From contig NZ_CANPWG010000021.1 in NCBI RefSeq assembly GCF_947581915.1, positions 1-64,000 of the forward strand: a stretch of DNA of 64,000 nucleotides, read 5' to 3'. Below the pieces are notes generated by a model that ran no database searches, had not been told where the DNA came from, and saw nothing but the letters and a program-made list of their open reading frames with translations. Shown here piece after piece: positions 1-8,273 of this stretch; positions within the stretch are counted from its first letter, which is position 1; each line of letters opens with the position of its first letter. Source of the DNA: Candidatus Palauibacter scopulicola. Lineage in GTDB: Bacteria > Gemmatimonadota > Gemmatimonadetes > Palauibacterales > Palauibacteraceae. The translations under genes and the position numbers were made by a program.

Positions 1-1313
1 ACGGCGGCGGCTGGCTGGAGGCGTTCCTCGAGTCGCTGAACGCGGCCCGCGGGCGGGGCGAACTGGAGCTGGTCACGACGGGCGAGGCGGCCTCCGGCCC
101 GAGCCGCGGGCTCGTCTACCCCGCGATGGGCGCGTACCGCGAGATGGAGGAGTGGACGCTCCCCCGCCCCGCCGCGCGGCGCCTCAGCCGGCTCACCGGA
201 ACGGCATCGGGCGCCGCCCGCACCGATGCCGATCCCGGCCCGCTGATCCGCGGCGGGCACTGGAAGGGCTTCCTGCGCCGATACCCGGAGTCGAACCGCA
301 TGCACAAGACCGCGCTTCGGCTCTCCCGTCTGTGTCGGGAGCGGGGCGACCCGCCGGAGGCGAGGCGCGCCATCGGGCGGGCGCAGTGCAACGACGCGTA
401 TTGGCACGGGGTGTTCGGCGGGGTCTACCTTCCCCACCTGCGCCGGGCGGTCTGGCGCGAACTCTCCGCCGCCGAGCGGCGGCTGCGCGAGGACGAAGGC
501 ATCGCGTTCGAGATTCTCGACTTCGATTTGGACGGCCATGACGAGATCTGGATCCACTCGGCCCGGAGCTCCATCGTGATCAGCCCCCAACGCGGCGGCG
601 CGATCGAGATCCTCACCGTCTTCCGGGACGGCGTGAACTACGCCGACGTCCTCTCCCGCCGGCTCGAAGCCTACCACCGGGATCCCTCGGAGTCCGGCGC
701 GACGCGCGAGGGAGACGCAGGCCTCTCGCGCGAGGCGCAAGCCCGGAACGATGGGGTCGCCTCGGTCCACGACCGTGAGTCCGAGGCCCCGGCCGCGCCC
801 GCCCCGGACAGTGCCCCTCTGGCGCTGCTGCAGGAGATCGCGGCCGCACCGCCCGACGGTCCGGGCACGCGGCGACGCTCCGTGATCGCGGACTGGCGAC
901 GGCACCCGTTCCGGCTCGCCGACGTCCCGGATCTCGAGTCCGGCTCGGGGTCCGGTCGGGTCTGTCTCCGCCTCGAGTCCGAGCCGGGCCTGCCCCGCCT
1001 CGAGAAGACGCTGGAGATTCGAGGCGACGGCGGGGTCGAAGCGAGACTCGACTGGAGCGCGGGCGACCTCCCCGCGGACAGCCGCATCGTCACCCGGCTG
1101 CCGCTCGCGCACCCAATGAGGGTCGAGACCGAGGGGGCCGGCGAATCGCGGGAGTCGCGCGCGCGGATCGTCACGGTGGCGCGGTCCGAGCGCGGCTTCG
1201 AGGAGATCGACCAGGGTGAACTCGTCGAACTCGCGTGGCCGGCCGCGGCCGGGAGTGCCCGCGTCTGCCTGAGTCCCGAGAGCGGTCCCGACACCGCCGG
1301 AGGCGCGGGATGA
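1..1313 (+). CDS. GH57 4-alpha-glucanotransferase / alpha-amylase, C-terminal part
   Basis: The gene is cut by the window start; its reading frame is already open at base 3 and has no start in view. The visible ~436 residues match the C-terminal half of GH57 4-alpha-glucanotransferases (DUF1925 and DUF1926 regions), which rearrange alpha-1,4-glucans in the cytoplasm. The clearest signature is CNDAYWHGVFGGVYLPHLRR, typical of the DUF1926 start, preceded by a YREMEEW motif. The catalytic (beta/alpha)7 barrel would lie upstream of the window. The tail is a beta-rich region with many acidic and arginine residues. The stop overlaps the ATG of the next gene (ATGA). The family is clear; the precise activity (amylase or transferase) is not. 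Confidence 0.85.
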   Translation, partial: GGGWLEAFLESLNAARGRGELELVTTGEAASGPSRGLVYPAMGAYREMEEWTLPRPAARRLSRLTGTASGAARTDADPGPLIRGGHWKGFLRRYPESNRMHKTALRLSRLCRERGDPPEARRAIGRAQCNDAYWHGVFGGVYLPHLRRAVWRELSAAERRLREDEGIAFEILDFDLDGHDEIWIHSARSSIVISPQRGGAIEILTVFRDGVNYADVLSRRLEAYHRDPSESGATREGDAGLSREAQARNDGVASVHDRESEAPAAPAPDSAPLALLQEIAAAPPDGPGTRRRSVIADWRRHPFRLADVPDLESGSGSGRVCLRLESEPGLPRLEKTLEIRGDGGVEARLDWSAGDLPADSRIVTRLPLAHPMRVETEGAGESRESRARIVTVARSERGFEEIDQGELVELAWPAAAGSARVCLSPESGPDTAGGAG

Positions 1314-2704
1314 CGGGAGACGGGCGCTCCGCACGGCGCCCGCGGTGGGCGGTCCCGCTCGTCGTCGCCATGGCCGCCGCGTGCGGAGAAGCCGACACCG
1401 TCGCGCCCGCCGAGACCGGCCCGGCATCCATCGTCGTCCTGGCGGGGGCGGACCAGCGCGGCGTCCCGGGGCGCCCGCCGGCCGAAGCGATCGCGGTCCG
1501 CGTCCTCGACGGCGGCGGACGCCCCGTGCCCGGCGCGGCCGTCACGTTTGAGCCCGGTGCCGGCCACGGGATCGCGGATCCGACTTCGACGATCACGGAC
1601 GCCGGCGGCGAGGCGGCGACATCGTGGACGCTCGGGGCCACCCCCGGTCCGCAGCGCCTCGAGGCGTCCGCCGGGCGGGCGGGCGCCACGGTCCGCGCCG
1701 AGGCGATCGACCTGGAAGCGGAACTCGATGCGCTGTTCGCCCCCGCCTCGGCGACCGAGGTGGAGGCGGTGCGGACCGACTGGGCCCGCCGCGACGTTTC
1801 CGCGGAGGGAGTGTCCGTCGAACTGACCGAGGAAGTGGCGCTCGGCGAGTCGACCGCCACGCTCCGCATCGTCTCCCATGTGGTGGCGGGCGTCCGCCAC
1901 TTCGGCGCCATCATCGTGCCGGACGGCGCGGCTCCCGAGACCCTGCCCCTGCTGATGTACACTCACGGGGGCGACGGGGGCGTATCGGTCGACGCGATCG
2001 ATATCGTGACGCTGGCCCTCGGCGAGCGGAGCCGCCGGTTCGTCTACGCGATCCCCTCATTCCGCAGCGAGCCGCTCCGCTACGGGGACCGGAGCTGGGT
2101 GTCCGAGGGGCCCTCGGGCCACTGGGACTACGATGTCGACGATGCGCTCGCGCTCGCGAACGTCGTCTTCGAGACGACGCCGGAGGCCCGGCCGAACGCC
2201 ATCCACATCGTCGGCGGCAGCCGGGGGGCCGGCGTCGCCCTGCTCGCGGGCGCGCGGGACGAGCGGGTGGAACGCATCGCGGCGTTCTACGGACCGACGG
2301 ACTTCTTCGACGGCTGGATCAAGATCATCGCGCGGAAGACCGCGCTCGACGGCCCCTGGGACCTGCCAGGCCTCATCCATCTCGATTCCACCGTCGTGCA
2401 GCCACTGGTCCGGGGCACGCTGTCCACTTCCGAGGCGCGCCTCGAACTCGTGCGCCGCTCATCCGTCCTCTTCGCGGACGATCTCCCCGCGGTCCAGGTA
2501 CATCACGGCACGGCGGACTTCGTCGTGCCCGTGAGCCAGGCGGAGTCGCTGATGCGAACGATGGAGGCGCTCGGCCGCACCCCTCCCGATTTCGAGGCGT
2601 TCATCTACGAGGGAGGCGGGCACGACTTCCTCTCCCTGGACGGCGCCATCCCCCGCGCGGTCGAGTTCATCGCCGAGGCCCTGCAACCGAAAGGAAACCC
2701 GTAA
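1310..2704 (+). CDS. Lipoprotein with Ig-like domain and alpha/beta hydrolase domain
   Basis: A 464-aa predicted lipoprotein. The ATG at 1310 overlaps the previous stop and is followed by a positively charged segment, a hydrophobic run and a lipobox-like AMAAAC. Residues ~35-135 look like a bacterial Ig-like (Big_1-type) domain with the usual PVPGAAVTF motif. The C-terminal ~300 residues are an alpha/beta hydrolase of the S9-like type: nucleophile elbow GGSRGAG with Ser304, acid candidate Asp403 in HHGTAD, and His438 in GGGHDF. It probably sits on the outside of a membrane and cleaves an ester or peptide; the substrate is unknown. A longer in-frame start at 1235 would lie inside the preceding gene and would bury the signal peptide, so it was not chosen. 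Confidence 0.8.
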   Translation: MTGDGRSARRPRWAVPLVVAMAAACGEADTVAPAETGPASIVVLAGADQRGVPGRPPAEAIAVRVLDGGGRPVPGAAVTFEPGAGHGIADPTSTITDAGGEAATSWTLGATPGPQRLEASAGRAGATVRAEAIDLEAELDALFAPASATEVEAVRTDWARRDVSAEGVSVELTEEVALGESTATLRIVSHVVAGVRHFGAIIVPDGAAPETLPLLMYTHGGDGGVSVDAIDIVTLALGERSRRFVYAIPSFRSEPLRYGDRSWVSEGPSGHWDYDVDDALALANVVFETTPEARPNAIHIVGGSRGAGVALLAGARDERVERIAAFYGPTDFFDGWIKIIARKTALDGPWDLPGLIHLDSTVVQPLVRGTLSTSEARLELVRRSSVLFADDLPAVQVHHGTADFVVPVSQAESLMRTMEALGRTPPDFEAFIYEGGGHDFLSLDGAIPRAVEFIAEALQPKGNP

Positions 2705-2706
2705 GG

Positions 2707-3204
2707 ATGAGGACCCGGATCGCCCGCACCATTGAGGTCTTCGAAGCCGCGCGCCAACCCCTGTTCACCGTGCTCGACGGGATCTCGCGCGAGGACCTGG
2801 ACTGGCAGCCCGCGGACGGGATGCGCGGGATCGGGAAGATCTGCCGCCACATGTACCGGGTGGACGTCTGGTTCCTGAAGCAACTCGGCATCGTCCCCGT
2901 GATCGACGAAGATGCCCCCGGTCCGGCGGAGGAGATCGCCGCCCGCATGCGCATGATTCAGGAACAGATCATCGCCGAGGTGAACGCCTGCGGCAGCGAC
3001 GAGGATCTGGCGGCCGAGCGTACGTCTCCGGACGGAGAAAGGACCTTGCGGATGGGGGCGACCGTCCTCCATATCGCCCAGCACTATCTCTACCATCTGG
3101 CGCAGATCACCTACCTGCGCCGCATCCGCGACCGCGAGTGGTCCGCGCCGCTGGACGAATGGGAGACGGCCACCCACATCATCGAGGACCGGATTCTGGA
3201 GTAG
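2707..3204 (+). CDS. DinB family protein
   Basis: A 165-aa four-helix-bundle protein of the DinB/YfiT superfamily, starting 2 nt after the previous stop. The metal-binding histidine triad is visible: His48 in ICRHMYR, then His126 and His130 in HIAQHYLYHL. Members are metal-dependent thiol S-transferases or unknown enzymes. A YpdA-like reductase occurs ~20 kb away, so a bacillithiol-type thiol is a possible partner, but nothing local proves it. It is followed 3 nt later by a membrane protein on the same strand. Confidence 0.85.
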   Translation: MRTRIARTIEVFEAARQPLFTVLDGISREDLDWQPADGMRGIGKICRHMYRVDVWFLKQLGIVPVIDEDAPGPAEEIAARMRMIQEQIIAEVNACGSDEDLAAERTSPDGERTLRMGATVLHIAQHYLYHLAQITYLRRIRDREWSAPLDEWETATHIIEDRILE

Positions 3205-3207
3205 CCC

Positions 3208-4107
3208 GTGATACCACAGAGACCCCTGGGGTTCGGCGAGATACTGGACGGTGCGATCCAGTTCTACCGGCGCGACTTCGGACTGTACTTCCTCATCTCG
3301 CTCGTGGGCTCGCTCCCCGGCTATGCCATGGGCCTCGCGATCGGCGTGCCCAGCACGGGCGTCGATCCGTCGGGGAACCCCGCCTTCGGCGAGATCGGAC
3401 TCGAGTTGGCGATCCTGCTGCCGGCTGCGGCCATCTCGTGGATCGCGACGCTGGCCGTCGCCGTCGCCATCTGCGCACGGATGGAGGGTCGCCCGGCGTC
3501 GCTGGAGAAGGCGTACCGGGGGGTGCTCCGGCCCTTCCCGAGCGCCGCCGGAGGGCACCTGCTCGCCCTGCTCGCTGTCCTCCTGGCGGGCGGGCTCGCC
3601 ATGATCCCGGTCATCGTCCTGGGGGGGATCGGGATCGCCGTGTCGGACAGCGCCACCGGAGCGGCGGTTTTCTTCGGAATCGTCGGGCTCTCGGCCGCGC
3701 TCGCGGTCCTGGCACTCTGGTTCTGGACCACCTTCGCGATCTTTCCGGCCGTCCTGCTGGAGGGGCGGACGGCAACGCAGGCGGTACGCCGCTCGCTGAA
3801 GCTCAGCAAGGGAGCCCGCCTCCGGATCCTCGGGATCATGCTCGTCGTGCTGATCATCCGCGACGGTCCCTCGCTGGGGATCTTCGCTCTCTTCGGAGGC
3901 TTCGAGATGTTCACGTCGCCCGCAACGGCGGGCACCGTCAGCGCGGGCGTCATGGCGCTGCAAAACACGCTCGATCTGCTGTTCGGGTCGCTGGTCACGC
4001 CGTTCGCGGTGGCCACGCTGTTCCTCATCCACCACGATCGGCGCGTGCGCCTGGAGGCCGCCGACCTGGAGACGGCCGCGACCGCGATGGCGACGGACGA
4101 TCGGTGA
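3208..4107 (+). CDS. Multi-pass membrane protein (glycerophosphodiesterase-membrane-domain type)
   Basis: A 299-aa integral membrane protein with about six hydrophobic segments (roughly residues 25-45, 65-90, 110-135, 145-175, 205-235 and 250-275). The N-terminal LGFGEILDGAIQFYRRDFG motif is typical of the membrane domain family related to glycerophosphoryl diester phosphodiesterases (GDPD_memb/DUF7544-like), and the RSLKLSKG motif before the last helices fits. No catalytic domain is present. It starts with GTG and overlaps the next gene by 4 nt (GTGA). It opens a cluster with DUF4129, DUF4350, MoxR and DUF58 genes, an arrangement seen in many bacteria; its role there is unknown. Confidence 0.75.
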   Translation: MIPQRPLGFGEILDGAIQFYRRDFGLYFLISLVGSLPGYAMGLAIGVPSTGVDPSGNPAFGEIGLELAILLPAAAISWIATLAVAVAICARMEGRPASLEKAYRGVLRPFPSAAGGHLLALLAVLLAGGLAMIPVIVLGGIGIAVSDSATGAAVFFGIVGLSAALAVLALWFWTTFAIFPAVLLEGRTATQAVRRSLKLSKGARLRILGIMLVVLIIRDGPSLGIFALFGGFEMFTSPATAGTVSAGVMALQNTLDLLFGSLVTPFAVATLFLIHHDRRVRLEAADLETAATAMATDDR

Positions 4108-4796
4108 TCCGACTCCCGGGTCCCGCCGCTCTCCCGGCCGGGCAGGAGCCGTCCCCCGCCGCCGAACCCCTCCCCTCGCCGGGCGAGATGTCCGACGCGC
4201 TGCGGGAGATCCTCGCCCAGCCGGATTTCGTTTCTCCGCCCCTGCCTGCCCGGCAGCGGATCCTCGATTGGATCGCGAACACGCTCTCCGATGCGTGGGA
4301 TTGGCTGCGACGTTTCCTGTTCGATGAGGGCGGCGGGCTCATGGAAGTGCTGGCCATCCTCGTCGTCCTGGCCGCGCTCATCGCGCTGGGGACGGTAGCG
4401 CTGCGTCACGGGCCCCAGTGGGTGCAGGGCGCGCGGGAGAGGCGGGACGAGGGTCTGGAGGACGATGGCGCGCCCGGCTCGGCACGCGAGTGGCTTGGCC
4501 TCGCCCGGACGCGGGCGGGCGATGGGGAGTTCCGGCCGGCGGCGAGCGCGCTCTACCAGGGGTTCCTCCTCACGCTCGACGGGAAGGGCACGGTCGCGTT
4601 CCACCCGTCCAAGACGCCCGGGGATTACGCCGTCGAGATGGAAACCGCCGCCGGCCGCCACTTCATCCGTCGTTTCCAGGGACTTTCCTTCGGTCAGGAG
4701 GCGCCCACCTCCGCAGGCTACGCGGCCCTCGAGGATCTGGCGCGGGACGCGGGGTGCCCGACATCCGGGTCGAAGGGGGAGACCGCTTCATCGTGA
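4104..4796 (+). CDS. DUF4129 domain protein
   Basis: A 230-aa protein with one membrane helix (about residues 76-98, rich in Ile, Val, Leu and Ala) and a C-terminal DUF4129-type cytoplasmic domain containing the usual F-P-A-A-A-LYQGFL and TPGDYA motifs. The GTG start overlaps the previous stop. DUF4129 proteins commonly sit with MoxR ATPases and DUF58 proteins, sometimes fused to transglutaminase domains, and are thought to belong to a membrane complex assembled or remodelled by MoxR. The next gene starts with GTG overlapping this stop, so all these genes are likely translated together. Confidence 0.8.
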   Translation: MIRLPGPAALPAGQEPSPAAEPLPSPGEMSDALREILAQPDFVSPPLPARQRILDWIANTLSDAWDWLRRFLFDEGGGLMEVLAILVVLAALIALGTVALRHGPQWVQGARERRDEGLEDDGAPGSAREWLGLARTRAGDGEFRPAASALYQGFLLTLDGKGTVAFHPSKTPGDYAVEMETAAGRHFIRRFQGLSFGQEAPTSAGYAALEDLARDAGCPTSGSKGETASS

Positions 4797-6010
4797 GCGA
4801 CGGCAGGTTCAGGACGTTCGCGTGGGTCGGCGTGATCGCCCTGGTGGCGGGACTCGCCGCCTACTTCGCCCGGCCGGCGGGACGCACTGCCACCGACGTG
4901 AGGCGGAGTTCCTTCCGTACGACGCCGGACGGCGTGGCCGCGTTCGCCCGCGGGCTCGAACGGTTCGGCCGCCCGACCGCGCCCCGGCTCACGCCGCTGG
5001 CCGACGCGGATCCGGTCCCGGGGACGCTCGTGCTGCTCTCGCCCGCCGTCGTACCGAGCCCCGTCGAGGTCCATGCCCTCCTGGAGCGCGTGCGCCGCGG
5101 GGGCACCCTCGTGTACGCGCCGCAACTGTTTCCGGCCATCTCCAGCGCGTTGAGGATCACGCCGCTGATGGATTCCCTCGGCATCGCGTTCCGCGTCCCC
5201 CGGCCGGGCGATCTGGAGGGGGCGGAGTGGGCAGCCCACTCGCTGACCGACGGCCTGCCGGCACCGAGCGCTCCGCGCCGCGCGCTCCGGCGGATGACGT
5301 CCCGCGAACTCGGCGAAGACACCCGGTCCGTCCCTCCCCTGCAAACGCTGCTCACCGTGGGAAGCGACGAGGATCGGAGGTTGACGGGCGCCGCCCTCAT
5401 GCCCTTCGGGGATGGGCACATCGTGGTCCTCAGCGATGCGGAGCCGCTCTCGAACGGGCGCGTCGCCGACGACCCTCTCGCGCTCGTCGTCATGCGGGCC
5501 GTGCTGACCCACACGACGCCCGCCGACACGATCTTCTTCGCCGAGTTCCACCAGGGCATCCGCGGCTACGAGAGCACGGCGCGGCGCTGGGCGGGTTTCG
5601 TCTTCGGCTCGGCCGAGGGGCGCACGCTCCTTCAACTCCTCCTCGCCGCGTTCCTGGCGCTCGCGTGCGCGGGGCTGCGCTTCGGCGCCCCGACGACAGC
5701 CGTCGCTCCGCCGGACCTCGAACGAAGGTCTCCGCTGGAACACGTCTCCGCCCTCGGCGACCTGTACGAGAAGGCGCGGGCCCGGCAGACGGCCGCTCTC
5801 CTCCTTCTGGCGCGGCTGGCGCGCGGCGCTCGGCGCCCTCCGCCCAGGGACGTCGCCGAGGCCCGGGCGCTGATCCGTGAGCTGGAGGCCCGGCGGGGAG
5901 AACAGTCCGCGCTGGCCCGGATCCGACGCGGCTTGCGCGCCGATCCGGTGGACCTGACGATGGTCGCCGCCGGCATCGACGACCACCTCGGACGAAGGGC
6001 GGAGCCATGA
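4793..6010 (+). CDS. DUF4350 domain protein
   Basis: A 405-aa protein with an N-terminal membrane helix (about residues 7-25), a soluble DUF4350 domain (~40-230) with the motifs [21 protein letters not shown] and [17 protein letters not shown], a second membrane helix near 275-295, and a charged C-terminal region. DUF4350 proteins are typically the periplasmic or outer-face partner in MoxR/DUF58 clusters. The start is GTG overlapping the DUF4129 stop, and its own stop overlaps the ATG of the MoxR gene. Function is inferred only from context. Confidence 0.8.
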   Translation: MSDGRFRTFAWVGVIALVAGLAAYFARPAGRTATDVRRSSFRTTPDGVAAFARGLERFGRPTAPRLTPLADADPVPGTLVLLSPAVVPSPVEVHALLERVRRGGTLVYAPQLFPAISSALRITPLMDSLGIAFRVPRPGDLEGAEWAAHSLTDGLPAPSAPRRALRRMTSRELGEDTRSVPPLQTLLTVGSDEDRRLTGAALMPFGDGHIVVLSDAEPLSNGRVADDPLALVVMRAVLTHTTPADTIFFAEFHQGIRGYESTARRWAGFVFGSAEGRTLLQLLLAAFLALACAGLRFGAPTTAVAPPDLERRSPLEHVSALGDLYEKARARQTAALLLLARLARGARRPPPRDVAEARALIRELEARRGEQSALARIRRGLRADPVDLTMVAAGIDDHLGRRAEP

Positions 6011-6954
6011 CCACGCACGACGCGGCACTGCGTCTGCTGGGCGACATCGAGAAGGTGATCCTGGGCCAGGAGACTGTCCTCAGGCAGCTCATGATCACGC
6101 TCCTCGCCCGCGGCCACGCGCTCCTCGAGGGCGTGCCGGGGACGGCCAAGACGCTCGCCGTCCGTGCGCTCGCCCGCGGGCTGGGGCTCGACTTCGGCCG
6201 CGTCCAGTTCACCCCCGATCTCATGCCCACCGATCTCGTCGGCGTGAGCGTGCTGGACGAGACGCAGCGGAACTTCCGCTATCGGCCCGGTCCCGTGTTC
6301 ACCGACCTCCTCCTCGCCGACGAGATCAACCGGGCGCCGCCCAAGACCCAGGCGGCGCTGCTGGAGGCGATGGAGGAGCGCCAGGTCACCGTCGACGGCG
6401 CGACGCGCGCCCTGCCCGCGCCGTTCACGGTGTTCGCGACCCAGAATCCGGTCGAGTACGAGGGGACCTATCCCCTCCCCGAAGCGCAGGTCGACCGCTT
6501 CCTGATGAAGGTCGTCATCGACTATCCGCCGGAGGAGGCGGAGCGGGCGATCCTCGACCGCCATGAGGCGGGGTTCCGGGCGGACGACGAGGCGACGTAT
6601 CCGATGGGCGAACCGCTGACGCGAGAGGCGCTGCTCGCGGCGCGCGGCGCGGTGGACGGCGTCCACATGGACGAGCGGGTTCGGCGCTACGTGACCGGGA
6701 TCGTGAGGGCGACGCGGGACGATCAGGCGTTCGCGCTCGGGGCGAGCCCCCGCGCGGGCGTGGCGCTCTTCCAGGCCGCGAGGGCGGAGGCGTTTCTGCA
6801 CGGCCGGGACTTCGTCACCCCGGACGACGTGAAGTCGCTCTCGTTCCCGGTGCTTCGGCATCGCGTCGTGCTGACCGCCGAGGCGGAGGTCGAAGGACGT
6901 TCTTCGGACGACGAACTGCGGGCGCTCCTCGAGACGCTGGAGGCGCCCCGATAG
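6007..6954 (+). CDS. MoxR family AAA+ ATPase
   Basis: A 315-aa AAA+ ATPase of the MoxR class. Walker A GVPGTAKT is at residues 42-49, Walker [13 protein letters not shown] has Asp105/Glu106, and the sensor 1 region [19 protein letters not shown] is canonical. The C-terminal lid contains the GASPRAG sensor 2 motif. MoxR proteins act as chaperone-like remodellers, usually delivering or activating a von Willebrand-type partner. Here the partner would be the DUF58 protein encoded 12 nt downstream. Length and motifs are complete. Confidence 0.95.
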   Translation: MTTHDAALRLLGDIEKVILGQETVLRQLMITLLARGHALLEGVPGTAKTLAVRALARGLGLDFGRVQFTPDLMPTDLVGVSVLDETQRNFRYRPGPVFTDLLLADEINRAPPKTQAALLEAMEERQVTVDGATRALPAPFTVFATQNPVEYEGTYPLPEAQVDRFLMKVVIDYPPEEAERAILDRHEAGFRADDEATYPMGEPLTREALLAARGAVDGVHMDERVRRYVTGIVRATRDDQAFALGASPRAGVALFQAARAEAFLHGRDFVTPDDVKSLSFPVLRHRVVLTAEAEVEGRSSDDELRALLETLEAPR

Positions 6955-6965
6955 TCCGCATTGCG

Positions 6966-8273
6966 GTGGTCCCGAGCGGGCGGGCGCTGTGGCTGCTGGG
7001 GCTGACCTCGTTCGTCTTCCTGTTCTCGGCATCCGGCGCCCTGGCGGCGGACGCCATCATCCTCCTCCTGGTCTGGATCGACGGCCGACGGACGCGGCCT
7101 CCGTCGGCCTCCCGCACCGCGCCGCGCATCGCCGCGCTCGGGGAGATCGCCGGGGTCGCGATCGAGTTGGTCAACCCGACGAAGCGTCGGCTTTCCATCC
7201 GGCTAACGGACGACCTCGATCCCTCCCTCCGCCGCCTCCCCGGACGTGACGGGAATGAAGCGTGGGAGGCGGGCGTGCCGCTAGACATCCCGCCCGCTTC
7301 GGTCATGCGAATCGGCTACAGGATGCGGCCGCGCACGCGCGGGTTTCTCGCGATGGGCGCGATCCACCTGCGGACCCGCTCGCCGTGGGGATTCGCCTGG
7401 CGGCGTTCCACCGTCGACGCGGCGCACACGCTGCAGGTGCAGCCCGGGATCCGGAGCCTGCTGCGCGACCGCAGCGGCCACGCGCTCCGGCGCGGCCTGC
7501 GCACGGCCGGTTCGCGCCGCAGCCGGCAGTGGGGCGACGGCCGCGAGTTCGAGAGCCTGCGCGACTACGCCGAGGGGGATGATCCGCGCATCGTCGACTG
7601 GAAGGCGTCAGCCAGGCGCCAGCGTTTCGTCGTCCGCAACTACGAGGCGGAACGCAGCCAGAACGTCGTTCTCGCGATCGACGCGGGCCGCCACATGCGC
7701 GAGCGGATCGAGGAGCGGGAGCGAGTGGACTTTGCGCTGGCGGCGGGCATGATGCTGGCCAACCGCGCGCGCAGCTACGGGGACCGCGTCGGAACCGTCG
7801 TGTTCGACGACGAGATCCGGCACCTGTCGCCGCCGCGCCGATCCGATCCGGCCTCGCTGGCCCGGGTCTTCGCGGGCGTGGAGACCCGGCCGGTCGAGCC
7901 CAACTATCCGCTCGCGCTCGCCACGCTGGGCCGGACGTTCCGCAAGCGGTCGCTCGTCATCCTCTTCTGCGATGTGATCGACGAGGCCGTCTCGCAGGCG
8001 CTCGTGACCTCGCTCGCCCGGATCGGGCGCGCGCACCTGCCGCTGGCCGTCGCCATCCGCAACCCGGCGCTCGAAGCGGCCGCGACGCGGCCCGCGGTGG
8101 ATGAGGCCGCGGTTTTCCATCGCGCCGCCGCCGAGGAACTCGTGCAGTCGCGCGCCACGACGCTTCAGGTCATGCGCCAGTCGGGGATCCTCGTCGTGGA
8201 CACGCCGCCCGGCGACGCGCTCGTGCGCACGCTCGACAAGTACGTCGAGATCAAGGAGCGGGGGCTGCTCTGA
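6966..8273 (+). CDS. DUF58 domain protein
   Basis: A 435-aa protein with two hydrophobic N-terminal helices (about residues 8-40) and the DUF58 signature near residues 180-225, including EFESLRDYAEGDDPRIVDWK. A von Willebrand-like domain follows; its first metal-site motif reads AIDAGRHM rather than the full DxSxS, so metal binding may be lost. DUF58 proteins are the usual partners of MoxR. The GTG at 6966 is the first good start after the MoxR stop. The 3' end overlaps the convergent RDD-SpoIIM gene by 23 nt, so the two messages are complementary over their ends. Confidence 0.9.
   Translation: MVPSGRALWLLGLTSFVFLFSASGALAADAIILLLVWIDGRRTRPPSASRTAPRIAALGEIAGVAIELVNPTKRRLSIRLTDDLDPSLRRLPGRDGNEAWEAGVPLDIPPASVMRIGYRMRPRTRGFLAMGAIHLRTRSPWGFAWRRSTVDAAHTLQVQPGIRSLLRDRSGHALRRGLRTAGSRRSRQWGDGREFESLRDYAEGDDPRIVDWKASARRQRFVVRNYEAERSQNVVLAIDAGRHMRERIEERERVDFALAAGMMLANRARSYGDRVGTVVFDDEIRHLSPPRRSDPASLARVFAGVETRPVEPNYPLALATLGRTFRKRSLVILFCDVIDEAVSQALVTSLARIGRAHLPLAVAIRNPALEAAATRPAVDEAAVFHRAAAEELVQSRATTLQVMRQSGILVVDTPPGDALVRTLDKYVEIKERGLL

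Noticed and set aside
671-1966. Long minus-strand frame over the GH57 and hydrolase genes
   Set aside because: It crosses two well-supported plus-strand genes, is rich in Arg, Gly and Pro with no family motif, and is a typical high-GC antisense shadow.
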